A DNA stretch of 64,000 nt from Trichosphaerium sp. ATCC 40318 (Eukaryota; Discosea; Flabellinia; Trichosidae), in the NCBI GenBank assembly GCA_038496445.1, contig JALMLS010000577.1:1178001-1242000 (forward strand), in the 5' to 3' direction. The position numbers were made by a program, and so were the translations under genes. Of the stretch, positions 35,134-50,372 are shown piece after piece. The first letter of the stretch is position 1; every line of letters starts with the position of its first letter. The notes below the pieces were generated by a model, which was not told the DNA's origin, made no database searches, and worked only from the letters and a program-made list of their open reading frames with translations.

Positions 35134-37801
35134 ATGTCTTTGGCTGCTTGCAGGGCCGTCAGAATTACAAACAACGCTGGATTGCGGAAAAATGTCCAAA
35201 GGTCTCTCAAACCTACCAGGTCCCAATTTTTTGCTTTTTCTTATACCCTTTCCTGTCCAACAACATGGATACATTTTGAAATGAAAACGTTGTAAACTCA
35301 AGTAAACCAGCGTGATTATATCGCTAATTTGTCTCAAAACGTTTACTTCTTGCCTCACACATGCATTTTAATACGTTTTTTTGTGCCTATCACTAAAACC
35401 TCCGTCTTTTAGTGCGTACACTGCAAGGAGAAGCTATACTACTGTTTTGAACAAGAACACGGTCACCAAAGCATCAGTGGCCACAAAGTGCGCTTAAGAA
35501 AAATTTTACGAAATGCGTACTAACGTTGTGAAAGAGCACCGTTACGCTCTAAGGCTGGCAACCGCATGCAAATGAGGTTTTACAGCAACCCTTGGGATGG
35601 AGTTGACTTTGAAGTACTTCAAATGCCTGCTCTATCGCCTAGTATGGAGAAAGGAAACCTTATTTCCTGGGAAAAACAAGTTGGGGACGAAATACAACCG
35701 TCTGACATTATCGCGCAAGTTGAAACAGACAAGGTGAGCGTTAACAAAAAAAAACTTCGAAAAAAACAAAAATAACCGCAACTACAATCCCTGCCTGTAG
35801 TATTTCCATATTGTTGGTGATGTGGCTCCAGTGTTAACCGTTGAATAGGCTACTGTCGCTTATGAGGCTACCGATGAAGGTTACATGGCAAAAATGTTGG
35901 TGGAAGCAGGAACAAAAGATATTGATGTTCACACACCTGTTTGCGTTGTAGTTGCAGAGGAAGAGGATATTCCAAAACTTGCAAACTATACTGCTGGTGC
36001 TGGCGAGTCTGCCCCTGCAGCAGAACCAGCTGCTTCTGAACCGTCACAACCAGCAGAGCCTGCAGCTCCTGCAACACAGGTACTAATTGTTACCACCATT
36101 ACCAAATGAAAGAAAAAAACCCGAAAAAAACCCGATTAGAAATTTACTTGATATTAGGCTGCTGAGCCTCCAGCTCCATATACCGCTCTAGATATGCCAG
36201 CACTATCCCCTTCAATGTCACATGGCAACCTTGTGTCATGGTCCAAGAAGATTGGAGATCCAATCAGCGCTGGTGATGTTATTGCTGAAATTGAAACAGA
36301 TAAGGTAAAGTTCGAGCTATCTACTTTATTTGGCTTGTTCTTATATTTAAAAAAAGGCTACTGTCGCATTTGAAGCTACTGATGACGGTTTCTTGGCCGA
36401 AATTCTTGTACAAGAGGGTCAAGAAAAGATTTCTGTTGGCACACCAATCGGTATAATGGTTGATGAAGAAGAACATGTGCCATTGATGAAAGGCTTTAAG
36501 CCAACAGGCGATGCCCCTACACAAGGTTAGTGCTTACTCACTACTTCGTTTTTTTTTTGTACAAACTAATGGCTATTTAGCTGTTGAGGCAGCACCAGAA
36601 CCTACAAAAGCTGCACCTGCTGCTGCTACTGGTGAGTCAACACCTGCTGCTGCACCTGCTTCTACTGGAGGCCGCGTCACTGCTAGTCCTTATGCGCGTA
36701 AATTGGCACAAGAAAAGGGTTTCGATATCGCTGCAGTTAAAGGCACTGGTCCTAATGGCAGAATTATTGCCGCAGATATTTTGGAGTTCACACGTAAGTG
36801 TTGGATTTGTCAATAATGTTTTTAGATATTTACAGTCTATTAGCTGCAGCAGAAACAAAGGCACCTAAAAAACAACAAGCCCCAGCTGCCACAGCAACAG
36901 AAACAAGCGCTGTGCATGACGGTCTATCTTTCAAAGATATTCCAGTATCTAATGTCCGCCGCGTTATCGCTGATGTATTGACAACATCTAAACAAACTGT
37001 GCCACATTACTACCTCACTGTTGACTTTGAAGTTGACAAGTTAATGGCTGTTCGTAAGCAGCTAAATGATGAATCAAAAGGAGAATACAAACTATCCGTC
37101 AACGATTTCATCGTCAAGGCTGCCGCTCTTGCCTGTAAAAAAGTGCCAGAGGCCAACAGCCAATGGCGTGGAGAGGTCATCAGGCAGTACGTGTTTTTTT
37201 TTTTGTTTTCACAACATGAGCTCTGGTGACTTACATTTCGCTCTTAGATTCGAGAATGTAGATATCAATGTTGCTGTAGCTGCTCCTCAAGGACTCTTGA
37301 CACCTATTGTTCGCGGATGTGAAGGCCGTGGCCTCACTTCAATCTCTGTTACTACCAAAGACCTCGCTGTCAAAGCCAGAGACGGAAAAATCCATCCTCA
37401 AGAGTTAGAAGTGCGTTCCTTTTTAATTGGTTTTTGCCCAATCTTACTTTTTGTACTAATTTGTGTTGTATAGGCTGGTACATTTACTATCAGCAACCTC
37501 GGTATGCTTGGTGTTAAGCACTTCTCTGCTGTCATTTTGCCACCACAAGCGTGCATCTTGGCTGTAGGTGCAAGCTCACAAAAGGCTGTTATTGACGAGT
37601 CTGGTCCTGAACCTGCTCTCAAGAATGTATCAGTAATGGAAGTTACATTGAGTTGCGATCACAGAGTTGTAGATGGAGCTGTTGGCGCACAATGGCTTAA
37701 AGTTTTTAAAGACCTAATGGTACGACATTATGCTTTCATTTATTTTTGTACCATTCATCTAACAAACCTTTTAGGAAAACCCAATCAAGATGTTATTGTA
37801 A
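35134..37801 (+). CDS. DLAT: Dihydrolipoamide acetyltransferase, pyruvate dehydrogenase E2
   Basis: The start is ATG 35134 and the stop is TAA 37799-37801. The leader ([20 protein letters not shown]) is a mitochondrial presequence. Two lipoyl domains follow, each opening with MPALSPSM and each with the lipoylated lysine in ETDKATVA-(Y/F)EATD. Then comes an Ala/Pro linker, the E1/E3-binding domain ([32 protein letters not shown]), and the catalytic domain with [47 protein letters not shown] and the active-site [10 protein letters not shown]. This is the acetyl-transferring core of the mitochondrial pyruvate dehydrogenase complex. The first intron (about 35219-35550) is long for this genome. 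The introns following the two lipoyl lysines are at homologous positions and phases. Confidence 0.95.
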
Positions 37802-37993
37802 GAATCCCATTAAAATAAATTTTTTTAGAAGAACCAAGTCTGACATAACCCTAATATGTATGTTGCATACGTAAACTCCACTTGTGGTCTCCAAATACAT
37901 TTTTTTTTATTTCTTGTATCTTTAGTTCTTTTACACTGTATACTGTTGTATGGCTAAAAATTGTTGTTTGTCTGTCTTATTCGGATCCAAGGT

Positions 37994-40139
<2,146 letters not shown>

Positions 40140-40668
40140 GTTGTATATGGTGTACAAGCGCTTTGATTAATAGGAATAGGAAGTTGTTGTTTGACTTAAA
40201 CGGTTTTCATTAATTGTTTATCAGCTACATTCTAAAAAAGGATGTATAAGTCCCCTACGAATTACAAGACGAACATGTTGAACTAGAGCATCAAGACAAC
40301 ATTTGAGGTTGTAACCAAGTGCAACATTTCGAGGTGTCAACCGTTAACTAAGCAACTTTTGTACCGTGATTGTACAACTATCTTACATTGTTGCAGCGAA
40401 TTCGCTGTAGTTGAAAAGTAGTCTGTTTTTCTAATTTCTGCTTGTAAACAAATTACGGCAATCTTGCAAGTGTCAAGTATCTATGTGTCAATGGTCCACA
40501 AAACATGCTTTGGTGAAATACCCCCAAGTGTACTTGTACACGTAGTACAGTGTGCCAGGAGAGTATTTTTTTTTTTTGCCTGTCAATGTGAAATTGATTG
40601 ACTGTCTAAATCCCTTATTGATCAACGTAGCAGCGAGCTGCGCATTACTTTATCATTGAGCGAACGTT
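40140..40668. other. Divergent promoter region
   Basis: Shared upstream region of hexokinase (-) and the COPI beta subunit gene (+). No coding content or repeat was seen beyond short T tracts. Confidence 0.45.
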
Positions 40669-43600
40669 ATGGATAAGAATTGCACGCTACTAATCCACTC
40701 TGAGTTGTCAGAGAAGCTAAGCTCGAGTGTGCTTCGCCAACAACTACAGAAGGGCAAAGAGGAAGAAAAATGCGCCGCTTTAAAAAAAATCATACTGTTG
40801 ATGCTTCGTGGCGAAAAGTTACCAGAGTTGCTTATTCCTATCATACAATACGTAATACCTAGTAAAAACCACACAATCAAAAAATTGCTCTTAATCTACT
40901 GGGAAATCGTTGAAAAGACCTCTCCAGATGGCAAGCTGCTTCAAGAGATGATTTTAGCGTGGTACGTACTTTGCTGACGTAGAAGCGTCACAAAAAACTA
41001 AAAAACAAAAAATTCAACTATCCCAAACTAATGGTGCTTTTTCTCTCAGCAACGGACTCCTACAAGATTTGAACCACCCAAATGAATACATTAGAGGAAG
41101 CACTTGTAGATTTTTATGTAAGTTGCGTGAAGCAGACCTCCTTGTACCACTCGTCGATAGCGTACGACAAAATCTAGATCACAGACACTCATACGTCAGG
41201 TGCGAGTGACAACAGGCGAAATAACAACTTGTTAACGTTTTTAAAAGGCGAAATGCTGTACTCGCTGTGTACAGCATCTATAAGCAATTTGACCAACTCA
41301 TCCCAGACGCACCGACACTAATATACGAATTTTTGATGCAGGTACCTGCAACGTCGCCAGCAAGAATAATTTTTTTTACTGGCCCCACACGCAACCAACG
41401 CTCTAGTGGAGCGCCTTGTTTGTGGTTTTGTATTCTTTTTTTTTACATCACCAAAAAAAAATAAAACCTCAGGCTTCTGATTGTTTTTCATAGGAGGGTG
41501 ATCCTTCTTGTCAAAGGAATGCGTTCATTATGCTGTTTAATTGCGCGCAAGACAAGGCTGTTGAGTACCTTGTGTCGGTATGAAGTCACAATTTCTTGGT
41601 TTTTTATTTTTATTTCGAGTATTAATGAGACCATTTAGATCCTAGACCAAGCCGCGTCATTTGGCGAGCTCTTGCAGTTAATTATAATCGAAGTTATCCG
41701 TAAGGTGTGTCGTCAACACCCTGACGAGCGTGGTAAATATATGAGATGTATTTTTACGTTGCTATCTTCTGGCAGTCCTGCAGTTCAATTTGAAGCGAGT
41801 TCTACTTTGGTTTCTCTCTCTTCTGCCCCTACAGCTATCAAGGCCGCCGCATCTGCATACACAAGCATTCTGTGCAAGGTGTCAGACAACAATGTAAAAA
41901 TGATTTTGCTTGATCGTTTGAATGCTATCAAGCGTAACTTTGGTCGCATATTAGAAGACATGATCATGGATATTTTGAGAGCATTGGCAACGTGCGCGAT
42001 TTTTTTTTTATTTTTTTTTTTTATGATGCTTTATTTTAAACTTGACTTTGGTCTGTATCTTATATTTCGCGTAGACCAAATAAAGATATTCGACAAAAGA
42101 CTTTGGACATTGCTTTGGACTTAGTGACTCCTGGAAACATTACAGAAGTCGTACAACTATTAAAAAAAGAAATCCAAAAAACAGAGTCAGAAAGCGAAGA
42201 TAAGAAACAAGGCGCAGAGTACCGTGACATGTTGATCAAAGCTATCCACCAATGCGCTGTCAAATTTCCTGCTGTAGCGCAATCTGTTGTCCACACTCTG
42301 ATCGAGTTCGTTGGCGACACAAATACACAATCAGCTTATGATGTTGCTCGCTTTGTTAAAGAGGTACGCTTGATGTCCTTAGTGTTTAAAAATGTAAGTG
42401 TTTAATTTTTATTATAGGTTATACAAACGTATCCTGAGCTCCGTCAAGATCTGTTACATCGCTTGACAGACACAATGACACAAATCAAGTCAAGCAAGGT
42501 ACATGCTTCAGTTCTTTGGATTGTTGGCGAATACTCTGAGACTGCGGAAGATATTGAGCTCTCAAGTCAAGCAATCAGAGACAGTTTGGGTGACCCAACA
42601 TTTAAAGAGCTTGAGGAAGAGGAGGTAAGCTTTGTCACAAGGAAAAAAAATAACAAGAAAGAACAGAAAAGAAATGATTACGATTCTTACCTTTCACTTT
42701 AGCAAGACACCGAAGCTATAGTTCCAAAGGCTCCAGAAGTACTGGCAGATGGCACATACAAAACAGCCAGTGCCTTGGCAATGCGAGAGAAGACTACTTC
42801 TGGTGATAAGGCGCTTGATACATCGCTTCGTGGTCTGATTATTCGTGGCGATTTTTTCCTTTGCACAGCAGTGTGCAGCACTTTTGTAAAACTTGCACTC
42901 AAAGCAGAGAAAAAATTGGGTCTAGAGCATGCTAATACGCTCAATGCGTTGGTACTGTTATATCTTAACAGCTTCTTGCGGTTAGGAAAATCCAACGTTC
43001 CACCACAGCCTATGGACGAGGATAGTTATGGTATGTGCATTTGTTTTTGGTTACAACGGCCCCCCACTCTTTTTTCTTACGCTATGTTAGAGCGCATCTT
43101 ACAATGTATACGCATTCTCGAGACAAGGGATGAAAATGCTGTGGGCGTGTGCTTACAAGACTCCCGCAAATCATTTCAGCGACTGTTGGCTCACCAAATT
43201 GAAAAACGTGATGCCATAAAACGTGAACAAAATAAGGAAAACGAGGTGGTGATGCAAGCGGATGATATCATCAAAGTCGCTCAACTACGACCAAGGAGAA
43301 GCTACGGAAAATCAGAGGAGGCTCAAGACGAAGGTAAAAAAAAAAACCAAATAGCCCTTTTTGCTCATTTTTAGATTACCAAAACGTTTCTTTTTGTTTT
43401 GCAAGTTTTTGACAATGTACTAGATGAGCTAGATATTCGTAGTGCTACTGGTGCTGGCACAGGTCATGTTGACTTTCAAACACAATTGAAGAACATTCAC
43501 CAACTCACTGGCTTTTCAGACGCGATTTATGCTGAAGCTTTTGTCAATGTTAACCAATACGATATCGTTCTAGGTACGTCAATAAGCCTACTTCGCCCCT

Positions 43601-44430
43601 GTATTACAGATTAACGCTAACTTTTTGATTGACAGATGTCACACTTACAAATCAAACTGATGACACATTGCAACATTTGGTTCTTGAACTTGCTACTTTG
43701 GGTGACTTGAAACTTTGCGAGCGACCACAAGCGTATACACTTGGTCCTTTTGGCAAACTGAGCATCAAGTCTAACATTAAGGTGTGTTGTAGTGCTTTAT
43801 CCTCATATAACTTTTACAATTTGTGTTCTTTTTATTTGGCGTCTTTCTCAAGTCCATTCTAGGTATCCTCTACTGAGACTGGTGTTATATTTGGATCAAT
43901 TGTATACGACGTTGCAGGTAGCAGTCAAGATTTGGGCCGTAACTGTGTCGTGCTTAATGAAATCCAAATCGACATTATTGAAATGATTTTACCTGCCACA
44001 ACATCTGAATCTAACTTCCGCACAATGTGGGCAGAATTTGAGTGGGAGAACAAAGTTGCTGTAAATACTGACTTTACGTACGTGTTTGTCTATTTTTTAT
44101 TTGTGTTAATTTTTTGTGTTAGTAACCTTAAAGAGTTTTTGGATCACGTCACAGCCGCAACCAATATGAAGTGTTTGACATCTGATGCATCACTTCAGGA
44201 CGAGTGTGGATTCCTTGCTGCAAATATGTATGCAAGAACAGTGTTTGGTGAGGATGCATTGGCCAATATTTCTATTGAAAAACATGCCAATAAAATTATT
44301 GGTTTTATCCGGATTAGAAGCAAGACACAAGGTACACGATGATTTACCTGTTAAATTTTTACATGTTGTAGGTATTGCACTTTCATTGGGTGAAAAAATA
44401 ACTCAAAATCAAAAGATGCCAGCTGTTTAA
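40669..44430 (+). CDS. COPB1: Coatomer subunit beta (beta-COP)
   Basis: The start is ATG 40669 ([20 protein letters not shown]) and the stop is TAA 44428-44430, with roughly fourteen exons. The N-terminal alpha-solenoid follows the beta-COP pattern: [74 protein letters not shown], and [24 protein letters not shown] middle acidic/basic linker contains [12 protein letters not shown]. The C-terminal appendage ([27 protein letters not shown], then [31 protein letters not shown]) closes the chain. Beta-COP is part of the COPI coat that mediates retrograde Golgi-to-ER transport. Every expected region is present, so the gene appears intact. It is the last housekeeping gene before the repeat island. 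Confidence 0.95.
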
Positions 44431-44999
44431 TAAAATTACATTGTTACAATGTCAGAAAGTTAATTTGCTTACTTTACATTTGTTTAGTTGGTATTAAATG
44501 TTTTTTTTCCATCTTAATTGGTAGCAAGTTTTTTATATGTGTATAAATTATTGCTTTTGTTTGCAAATTTCATAGTGGTTATAATATATTCATAAGTGTT
44601 GTATACTTTTGAAACAGTAAAAAATAGTGGCATTACTTTTACAATAAACTGTAACAATGTGTATCCTACATTATGTATTTAACATTAAATTATATCTAGT
44701 TACAACACTAAATGATAACACAAAATATCTATAATCAAGTGGTAGCGCTAGCAATGCTTTAAGCAACTAATAGTATAAAAAATAGTTGAACTCTTAACCC
44801 TAAGTTCTAATAACCTAACCCTAATAATGTGTAGGGTTGAAACCCTAGCCCTAACCCTGGTAAGCACAAATTAAATAATATTCATTAGGGTTGTAAACCT
44901 AACCCTAGCCCCTAAGTTACAAATTCTAATTAGCACACCAAACCTTAGCTCTAATATACAAAAATAACGATTAAGATTATACCCTAGAAACCAATTAGG
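44431..44999. repeat. Start of repeat island with telomere-like CCCTAA motifs
   Basis: AT-rich flank 3' of COPB1. From about 44790 to 44945 it holds scattered CCCTAA and TTAGGG-like units on both strands (for example CCCTAGCCCTAACCCTGG). They are degenerate and interrupted, so this is interstitial telomere-like sequence, not an active telomere. No gene is seen. Confidence 0.7.
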
Positions 45000-46126
45000 C
45001 AGTGGTAAATTTAAATCGGGGTTTTTAAGAGATTCCGTCTTAAAATTCTAAGGATTTATAAGTGGAAAATCTCTTCCTTTATTCCTATGGAATCCAAATG
45101 AAATTTCCTATGGAATCCAAATGGAATTCCTTAAAGAATCCAGACGGAATTCCTTAAGAATTAACAACAAAATTCCATAAGGATTAACAATGGAATTTCC
45201 AATGGATTTTTTATGAAATTCCAAACAAATTACCTTGAAATACTTTACAATATTTACATCAAGTCTTGTAGCACAAAATTCGTTTTATTTACCAATGATA
45301 ATTTAGTTACAAAATGCAAATGTTCCACACGCTATCATGTACAGGTCAAACTCATCAAATCTTTTCAATCTTTGGCCAAGAATTTTATCACACTTGGTAT
45401 TGCGATCATAAACTGCTAATAACACATTTGTAGAAGCTAAAATAAGAAAAGAGTAGTTTTTTGATAAATTAAATGGAAATAACCTTCAAAAACAACGTAT
45501 TGAGATTAATGCCCTAAATGCGTGTTCTAATGGTGTGTAAAAGCCATTGAAATGCTTTAAAAGCCTCAAAACGGATTAGTAAGCGATATAGAAATGTCGT
45601 TGCTAACGAAAATCACCAAAATACTTATCTCACTTACTTTTTGATTTAACGTCTTTTCGTTGTATCCATTGGTTTTCTACGCCAATAAAAGGGTGATGAT
45701 GTGGTTTACTAAAAAAAAACTTGGTTAGGTAAGGCTTTGATAGTTGTTGAAATAATGAATTTTCACCAAAAATATTTTTCAAAGGAATTCTCACAAAATC
45801 CATACGAGATTCTGTTAAAAATCCCTATGGAATTCCATTAAAAATCCCAAAGGAATTTTCTACAAAATCCATACGGAATTCCATTAAAAATTCCTTCAAG
45901 TATTCCCGTTGATATGCTGCCAACATTTGCCAATATTGTCATTTGAGATTTTTTTACAAATCCCAAGGAATTCCTTATTTTAATGGAATATAGCAGAAAT
46001 CCCATCAAAAATCCTATTGAAAATTCAGATTGCTTAGGGATTTTTTCCACAATTCCGTTAAAATCCTTAAAAAACACAGAATTTAACAGGATTTCAGAGG
46101 AAAATCCCGTTTTTAATTTATTACTG
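45000..46126. mobile_element. Non-autonomous inverted-repeat element A1
   Basis: A 1.13 kb element that begins CAGTGGTAAATTTAAATCGG and ends with the approximate reverse complement (CCCGTTTTTAATTTATTACTG), giving imperfect terminal inverted repeats of 25-30 bp. It is closely similar to A2 at 50373-51510 in the same orientation. The interior consists of short degenerate units built on GGAATTCC and ATCC-TATGGAATTCC. Open frames here merely translate these repeats. No transposase is present, so it would be MITE-like. The flanks (TTAGG / GGGTTAG) lie in telomere-like sequence and show no clear target duplication. Confidence 0.7.
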
Positions 46127-46246
46127 GGGTTAGAGACTATGTGATTTTTGTTCACCAAATATCGCCTCGTACGGGCCATTGCGGGTAGGTGCGGAAATGC
46201 CAAAGGCATTTTCGTGCCTGAATTAATATACAGGTCTGAAAATTAT

Positions 46247-46405
46247 CATGGTATAATACCATATTTTATGGTATAATCACCTTTTATGGTACAAGCTCAG
46301 TATAATCCATAATTATACCATATAATTATACCATAAAATATGGTATAATACCATGTTTTTTGGACAAATGGTATAACAGCCATTATACCATGTTTATACC
46401 ATATC
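46247..46405. repeat. GGTATA/TATACC palindromic array 1
   Basis: Dense alternation of TATGGTATAAT and ATTATACCATA units, each the reverse complement of its neighbour, so the stretch can fold into many short hairpins. It fills the gap between elements A1 and B1. Confidence 0.7.
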
Positions 46406-46435
46406 TCAATTTATAGAATATAATTACATAATATA

Positions 46436-47462
46436 CAGTAATAAAATAGAAATGGGAATTTTTAAGTAATCCACCCTGTTTTCCTATGGGAAAAGTAGAC
46501 AGAAAAACTCTTTCTTCATTCCCATTGAATTTATATGAAATTCCGTAAGTATTATCCATAGAATTCTTAGAGTATTACTTTTGAAATTGCATATGTATTT
46601 TATATAGAATTCTCTATGTATTCTTTATAGCATTTCTTAATGTATTTTTTGTAGATTTCAATAAAAAATACTTTATAAATTACACAAATATTATTCAATA
46701 CTTTGGTTCAGATTTAATGCAAAGCCATTTTATTTATTGATCGTTACAAAATACAAACATCCTAAATAACACGTACAAGTTAAATACATCGTGTCTTCAT
46801 AAACGAAAGAAGTATTTGATCGCATTTGGTTTTGAGAGCCTGAACAATAATTAATGCATTTGTAAATGCTAAATTAAGAACACGTAGGGTTTTTTGATAA
46901 ATTAAGTGGAAATAAGCTTTAAAAACAACAAACTTGGAGTTAATGCTTTAAATACATTCTTTAATGGTGTAATAAGGTTGCAATGCTTTAATCATCCTAA
47001 AACAGATAAGTAAGAGATATTTATGTTTAAGTGATTTTCCAAACCACCTAAAACACGTTCTCCGTTACTTTTTGGATTAACACACTTTAACTTGTACCAT
47101 TGGTTTTTTCACCTTTAATAATAGCATGTAGATATTGTTCACTAGAAAAATCTATGTACCTAAGGTGTCAATGGTTTTTTGCAAATATAAAACTAAACCC
47201 TAACCCTAACTTAATTTGTACTTTCATAAACCTCAACCCTAGCCCTAACCCTAACCCTAACTAAATTAGTACATTATTTGGTGGATTTTGTACAATAATT
47301 CTGGAAATTACGTATTTAAGGGAATATTATGGTAATTCTATCAAAAATCCTGCCATAAAAAAAAAAATAAATAAGAATTCTTCACAAATTACCTTAAAAA
47401 TCCCTAAAACAAAGGAATTTAGTGGGATTTATATCCAAAATCCCGTTTTCATTTTACCACTG
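46436..47462. mobile_element. Non-autonomous inverted-repeat element B1
   Basis: A 1.03 kb element starting CAGTAATAAAATAGAAATGG and ending CCCGTTTTCATTTTACCACTG. The termini are imperfect inverted repeats and resemble those of family A, implying a shared transposase source. It is flanked by TATA on both sides (46432-46435 and 47463-47466), a possible 4-bp target duplication. It is nearly identical to B2 (48962-49986). It includes telomere-like CCCTAACCCTAAC runs at about 47194-47262 and no coding sequence. Confidence 0.72.
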
Positions 47463-47672
47463 TATACCATAAAACATGGTACTATACCATGGTATTATAC
47501 CACATTTTACAGTATATTATACCATGCATTATACCATATAATTATACCATAAAACATGGTACTATACCATGGTATTATACTGCATTTTAAAGTATATTAT
47601 ACCATATAATTATACTGTAAAACATGGTACTATACCATGGTATTATACTGTAATTTAAAGTACATTATACCA
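47463..47672. repeat. GGTATA/TATACC palindromic array 2
   Basis: Repeated units of about 70 bp containing TATACCATAAAACATGGTACTATACCATGG, with three near-copies in tandem. The unit is itself largely palindromic. It directly follows element B1. Confidence 0.7.
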
Positions 47673-48961
47673 CAACACCTAATTTTCTGTTAGGGTTAGG
47701 GTTAATGTGTTGTATTTCTGTTTTACCTTACCTTCAGTCCTTGTGTTTGGATTATCTGTTACAGCACTTAAAACCCTTTCAAATGTGTAATACATTGTTT
47801 TGTGAAGGTAGTTCAGCAACTAAAGGGTAAGCATACACTTAAACAGCAAAACTGACTAAAACACATTCTCTGGGACACACTGCACATATAGTGCTTGTTA
47901 GTTGCACTTTTTGTATTATAACATGCTTATTCCACTAATTATTCTAAATAGCATACCAAGGCATTCAACACATCATTGAGGGGTCAGAGAAGTGGCTAAT
48001 AATAGTGGTAATTGTCCACGGAAGGTAAAACGCTAAATCTAACATTTGTTGTTCAAAAATGTGCTAACAGGGCGTAGTGTGGCCTTGAACACAGGCAAAA
48101 GGCAGTTGTGGAGTAATTGGCACTCAACAAAGGTACACACTCTGCAAAGGACATACTTTGCTTGTCGGAACCTTTTAAATGCGTTTATGGTGTAATCGGC
48201 ACATACTCAGCGCATAATCGGCGTTTGTGAAAAAAACCTCCATCGAATGTTTTTGTACCCACCCTGAGATTTTTTTTTCTTCTTAAACGCATTTTTATGC
48301 GTAATAAATGCCATCCGGGCTAAATCTACCAAAACTTGCCTGAAATTATTTGGTTTTTTTTGAAATCCTTAAAAAGTACTCCAATGTGTGTTAAACCACC
48401 TTTTTATTGTAAAAGCATAGTTGTTTACACACCCACCTTTTTTCATATTATTTTGTTTTTTTTGGAATTTTGAGATTTTCTCAATTTTTTTTTTACTGGC
48501 TGTTTGCGCTCACTGATATGAGTAGCATTTAGGTTTTATACCAACGTGCTGTGTTGAATATCCAATATGCCAATAAGTAACTAAGTTAAGGCATGCTACT
48601 AAGTCTCAACTGGTCCGTCGCTCACACAACACCAGGTACGCTACTAGATAGTTGCTTTAAAGGTGTTTGAAAGGTCTTACAGGCTAATTAGGTGTTAATT
48701 AAAAAAAACCTGAAGATGAGTTAGCTGTAGGCAGGTACGATCACCTTGAAACGTGTTTTGGATAAAATTTGGCAATTTTTTTATTTTTTTTTTATGTAGT
48801 TTGATTTTGGCACCACTGCATGGGCCGCAAGCAAGATTTGGTACCATTGCCATGACAAAACAAAAGGTTTTATATGTTCATTCATTTTGTGCATCATAAA
48901 ATTGTAGGTAAAGTCATTGTTAACTTTTTTTGTAGTTCATTTCGCGCTGTGGTAAAGACAT
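47673..48961. other. Spacer between B1 and B2 without recognisable genes
   Basis: About 1.3 kb of non-coding sequence separating the B copies. It starts with a short TTAGGGTTAGGGTTAA run at about 47691-47706 and contains several T tracts. I found no exon chain or motif. Confidence 0.45.
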
Positions 48962-49986
48962 CAGTAGTAAAATAGAAATGGAATTTTTAAGTAATCCACC
49001 CTGTTTTCCTATGGGAAAAGTAGACGGAAAAACTCTTCCTTAATTCCCATTGAATTTATATGAAATTCCGTAAGTATTACTCATAGAATTCTTAGAGTAT
49101 TACTTTTGGAATTGTGTATGTATTTTATATAGAATTCTCTATGTATTCTTTATAGCATTTCTTAATGTATTTTTTGTAGATTTCAATAAAAAATACTTTA
49201 TAAATTACACAAAATATTATTTGATACTTTGGTTCAGATTTAATGCAAAGTCATTTTATTTATTGATCATTACAAAATACAAACATCCTAAATAATACGT
49301 ACAAGTTAAATACATCGTGTCTTCATAAACAAAAGAAGTAATTTGATTGCATTTGGTTTGAGAGCCTGAACAATAATTAATGCGTTTGTAAACGCTAAAT
49401 TAAGAACGCGTAGGTTTTTGATAAATTAAGTGGAAATAAGCTTTAAAAACAATGTACTTGGAGTTAATGCTTTAAATACATTCTTTAATGGTGTAATAAG
49501 GCTGTTGCAATGCTTTAATCATCCTAAAACAGATAAGTAAGAGATATTTATGTTTAAGTGATTTTCCAAACCACCTAAAATGCATTCTCCATTACTTTTG
49601 GATTAACGCACTTTAACCTGTACCATTGGTTTTTTCACCTTTAATAATAGCATGTGGATATTGTTCGCTAGAAAAACCTATGTACCTAAGGTGTTGATGG
49701 TTTTTTGCAAATATAAAACTAAACCCTAACCCTAACTTAATTTCTACTTTCATAAACCTCAACCCTAGCCCTAACCCTAACCCTAACTAAATTAGTACAT
49801 TATTTGGTGGATTTTGTTCAATAATTCTGAAAATTCCGTATTTAAGGGAATATTATGGTAATTCTATCAAAAATCCTGCCATAAAAAAATAAAAATAAGA
49901 ATTCTTCACAAATTACCTTAAAAATCCCTAAAACAAAGGAATTTAGTGGGATTTATATCCAAAATCCCGTTTTCATTTTACCACTG
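48962..49986. mobile_element. Non-autonomous inverted-repeat element B2
   Basis: Second copy of family B, same orientation as B1, colinear throughout and differing mainly by point changes. The termini are CAGTAGTAAAATAGAAATGG and CGTTTTCATTTTACCACTG. It carries the same CCCTAA runs at about 49718-49789. The flanks ACAT / ATGT do not form a 4-bp direct duplication; only AT is shared. Confidence 0.72.
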
Positions 49987-50099
49987 ATGTTTTTGAATGT
50001 CAGAATGGAATTTAGTGAAGGTACATTGGTTTCTTTTAGATCACTGGATAATATGATGGATTGTACTGTAAAAACAACGACAAATGTAAATAAATTGTT

Positions 50100-50371
50100 G
50101 GTACAAGTACCACAAATTGTGGTATAATGTACAAAGTTTTATGGTATATTGTACTGGTTATTGTGGTAAAATATACCACACTTCATGGTATATTGCAACC
50201 ATGTTTTGTGGTATAATATACCAAGTTTTATGGTATAATATACCAAGCTTTATGGTATTATACTATGTTTTATACCATGTTTTATGGTAGAATTATACCA
50301 TATATTGCATTTTTTCAGGTGAAAAAATATGGTATAAATTCGCACTTTCTACTGCATATTTATGGTATAAT
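50100..50371. repeat. GGTATA/TATACC palindromic array 3
   Basis: Array of TGGTATAATATACCA-type units leading directly into element A2. The motif matches the other arrays of this island. Confidence 0.68.
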
Positions 50372-50372
50372 T

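Noticed and set aside
45838-46209. Minus-strand open frame of about 120 codons within element A1, and similar frames at 51111-51576
   Set aside because: They translate the degenerate GGAATTCC micro-repeat into repetitive peptides and have no recognisable domain.
47194-49789. CCCTAA tracts as evidence of a chromosome end
   Set aside because: The tracts are short, interrupted, occur inside mobile elements and are flanked by genes on both sides, so they are interstitial.
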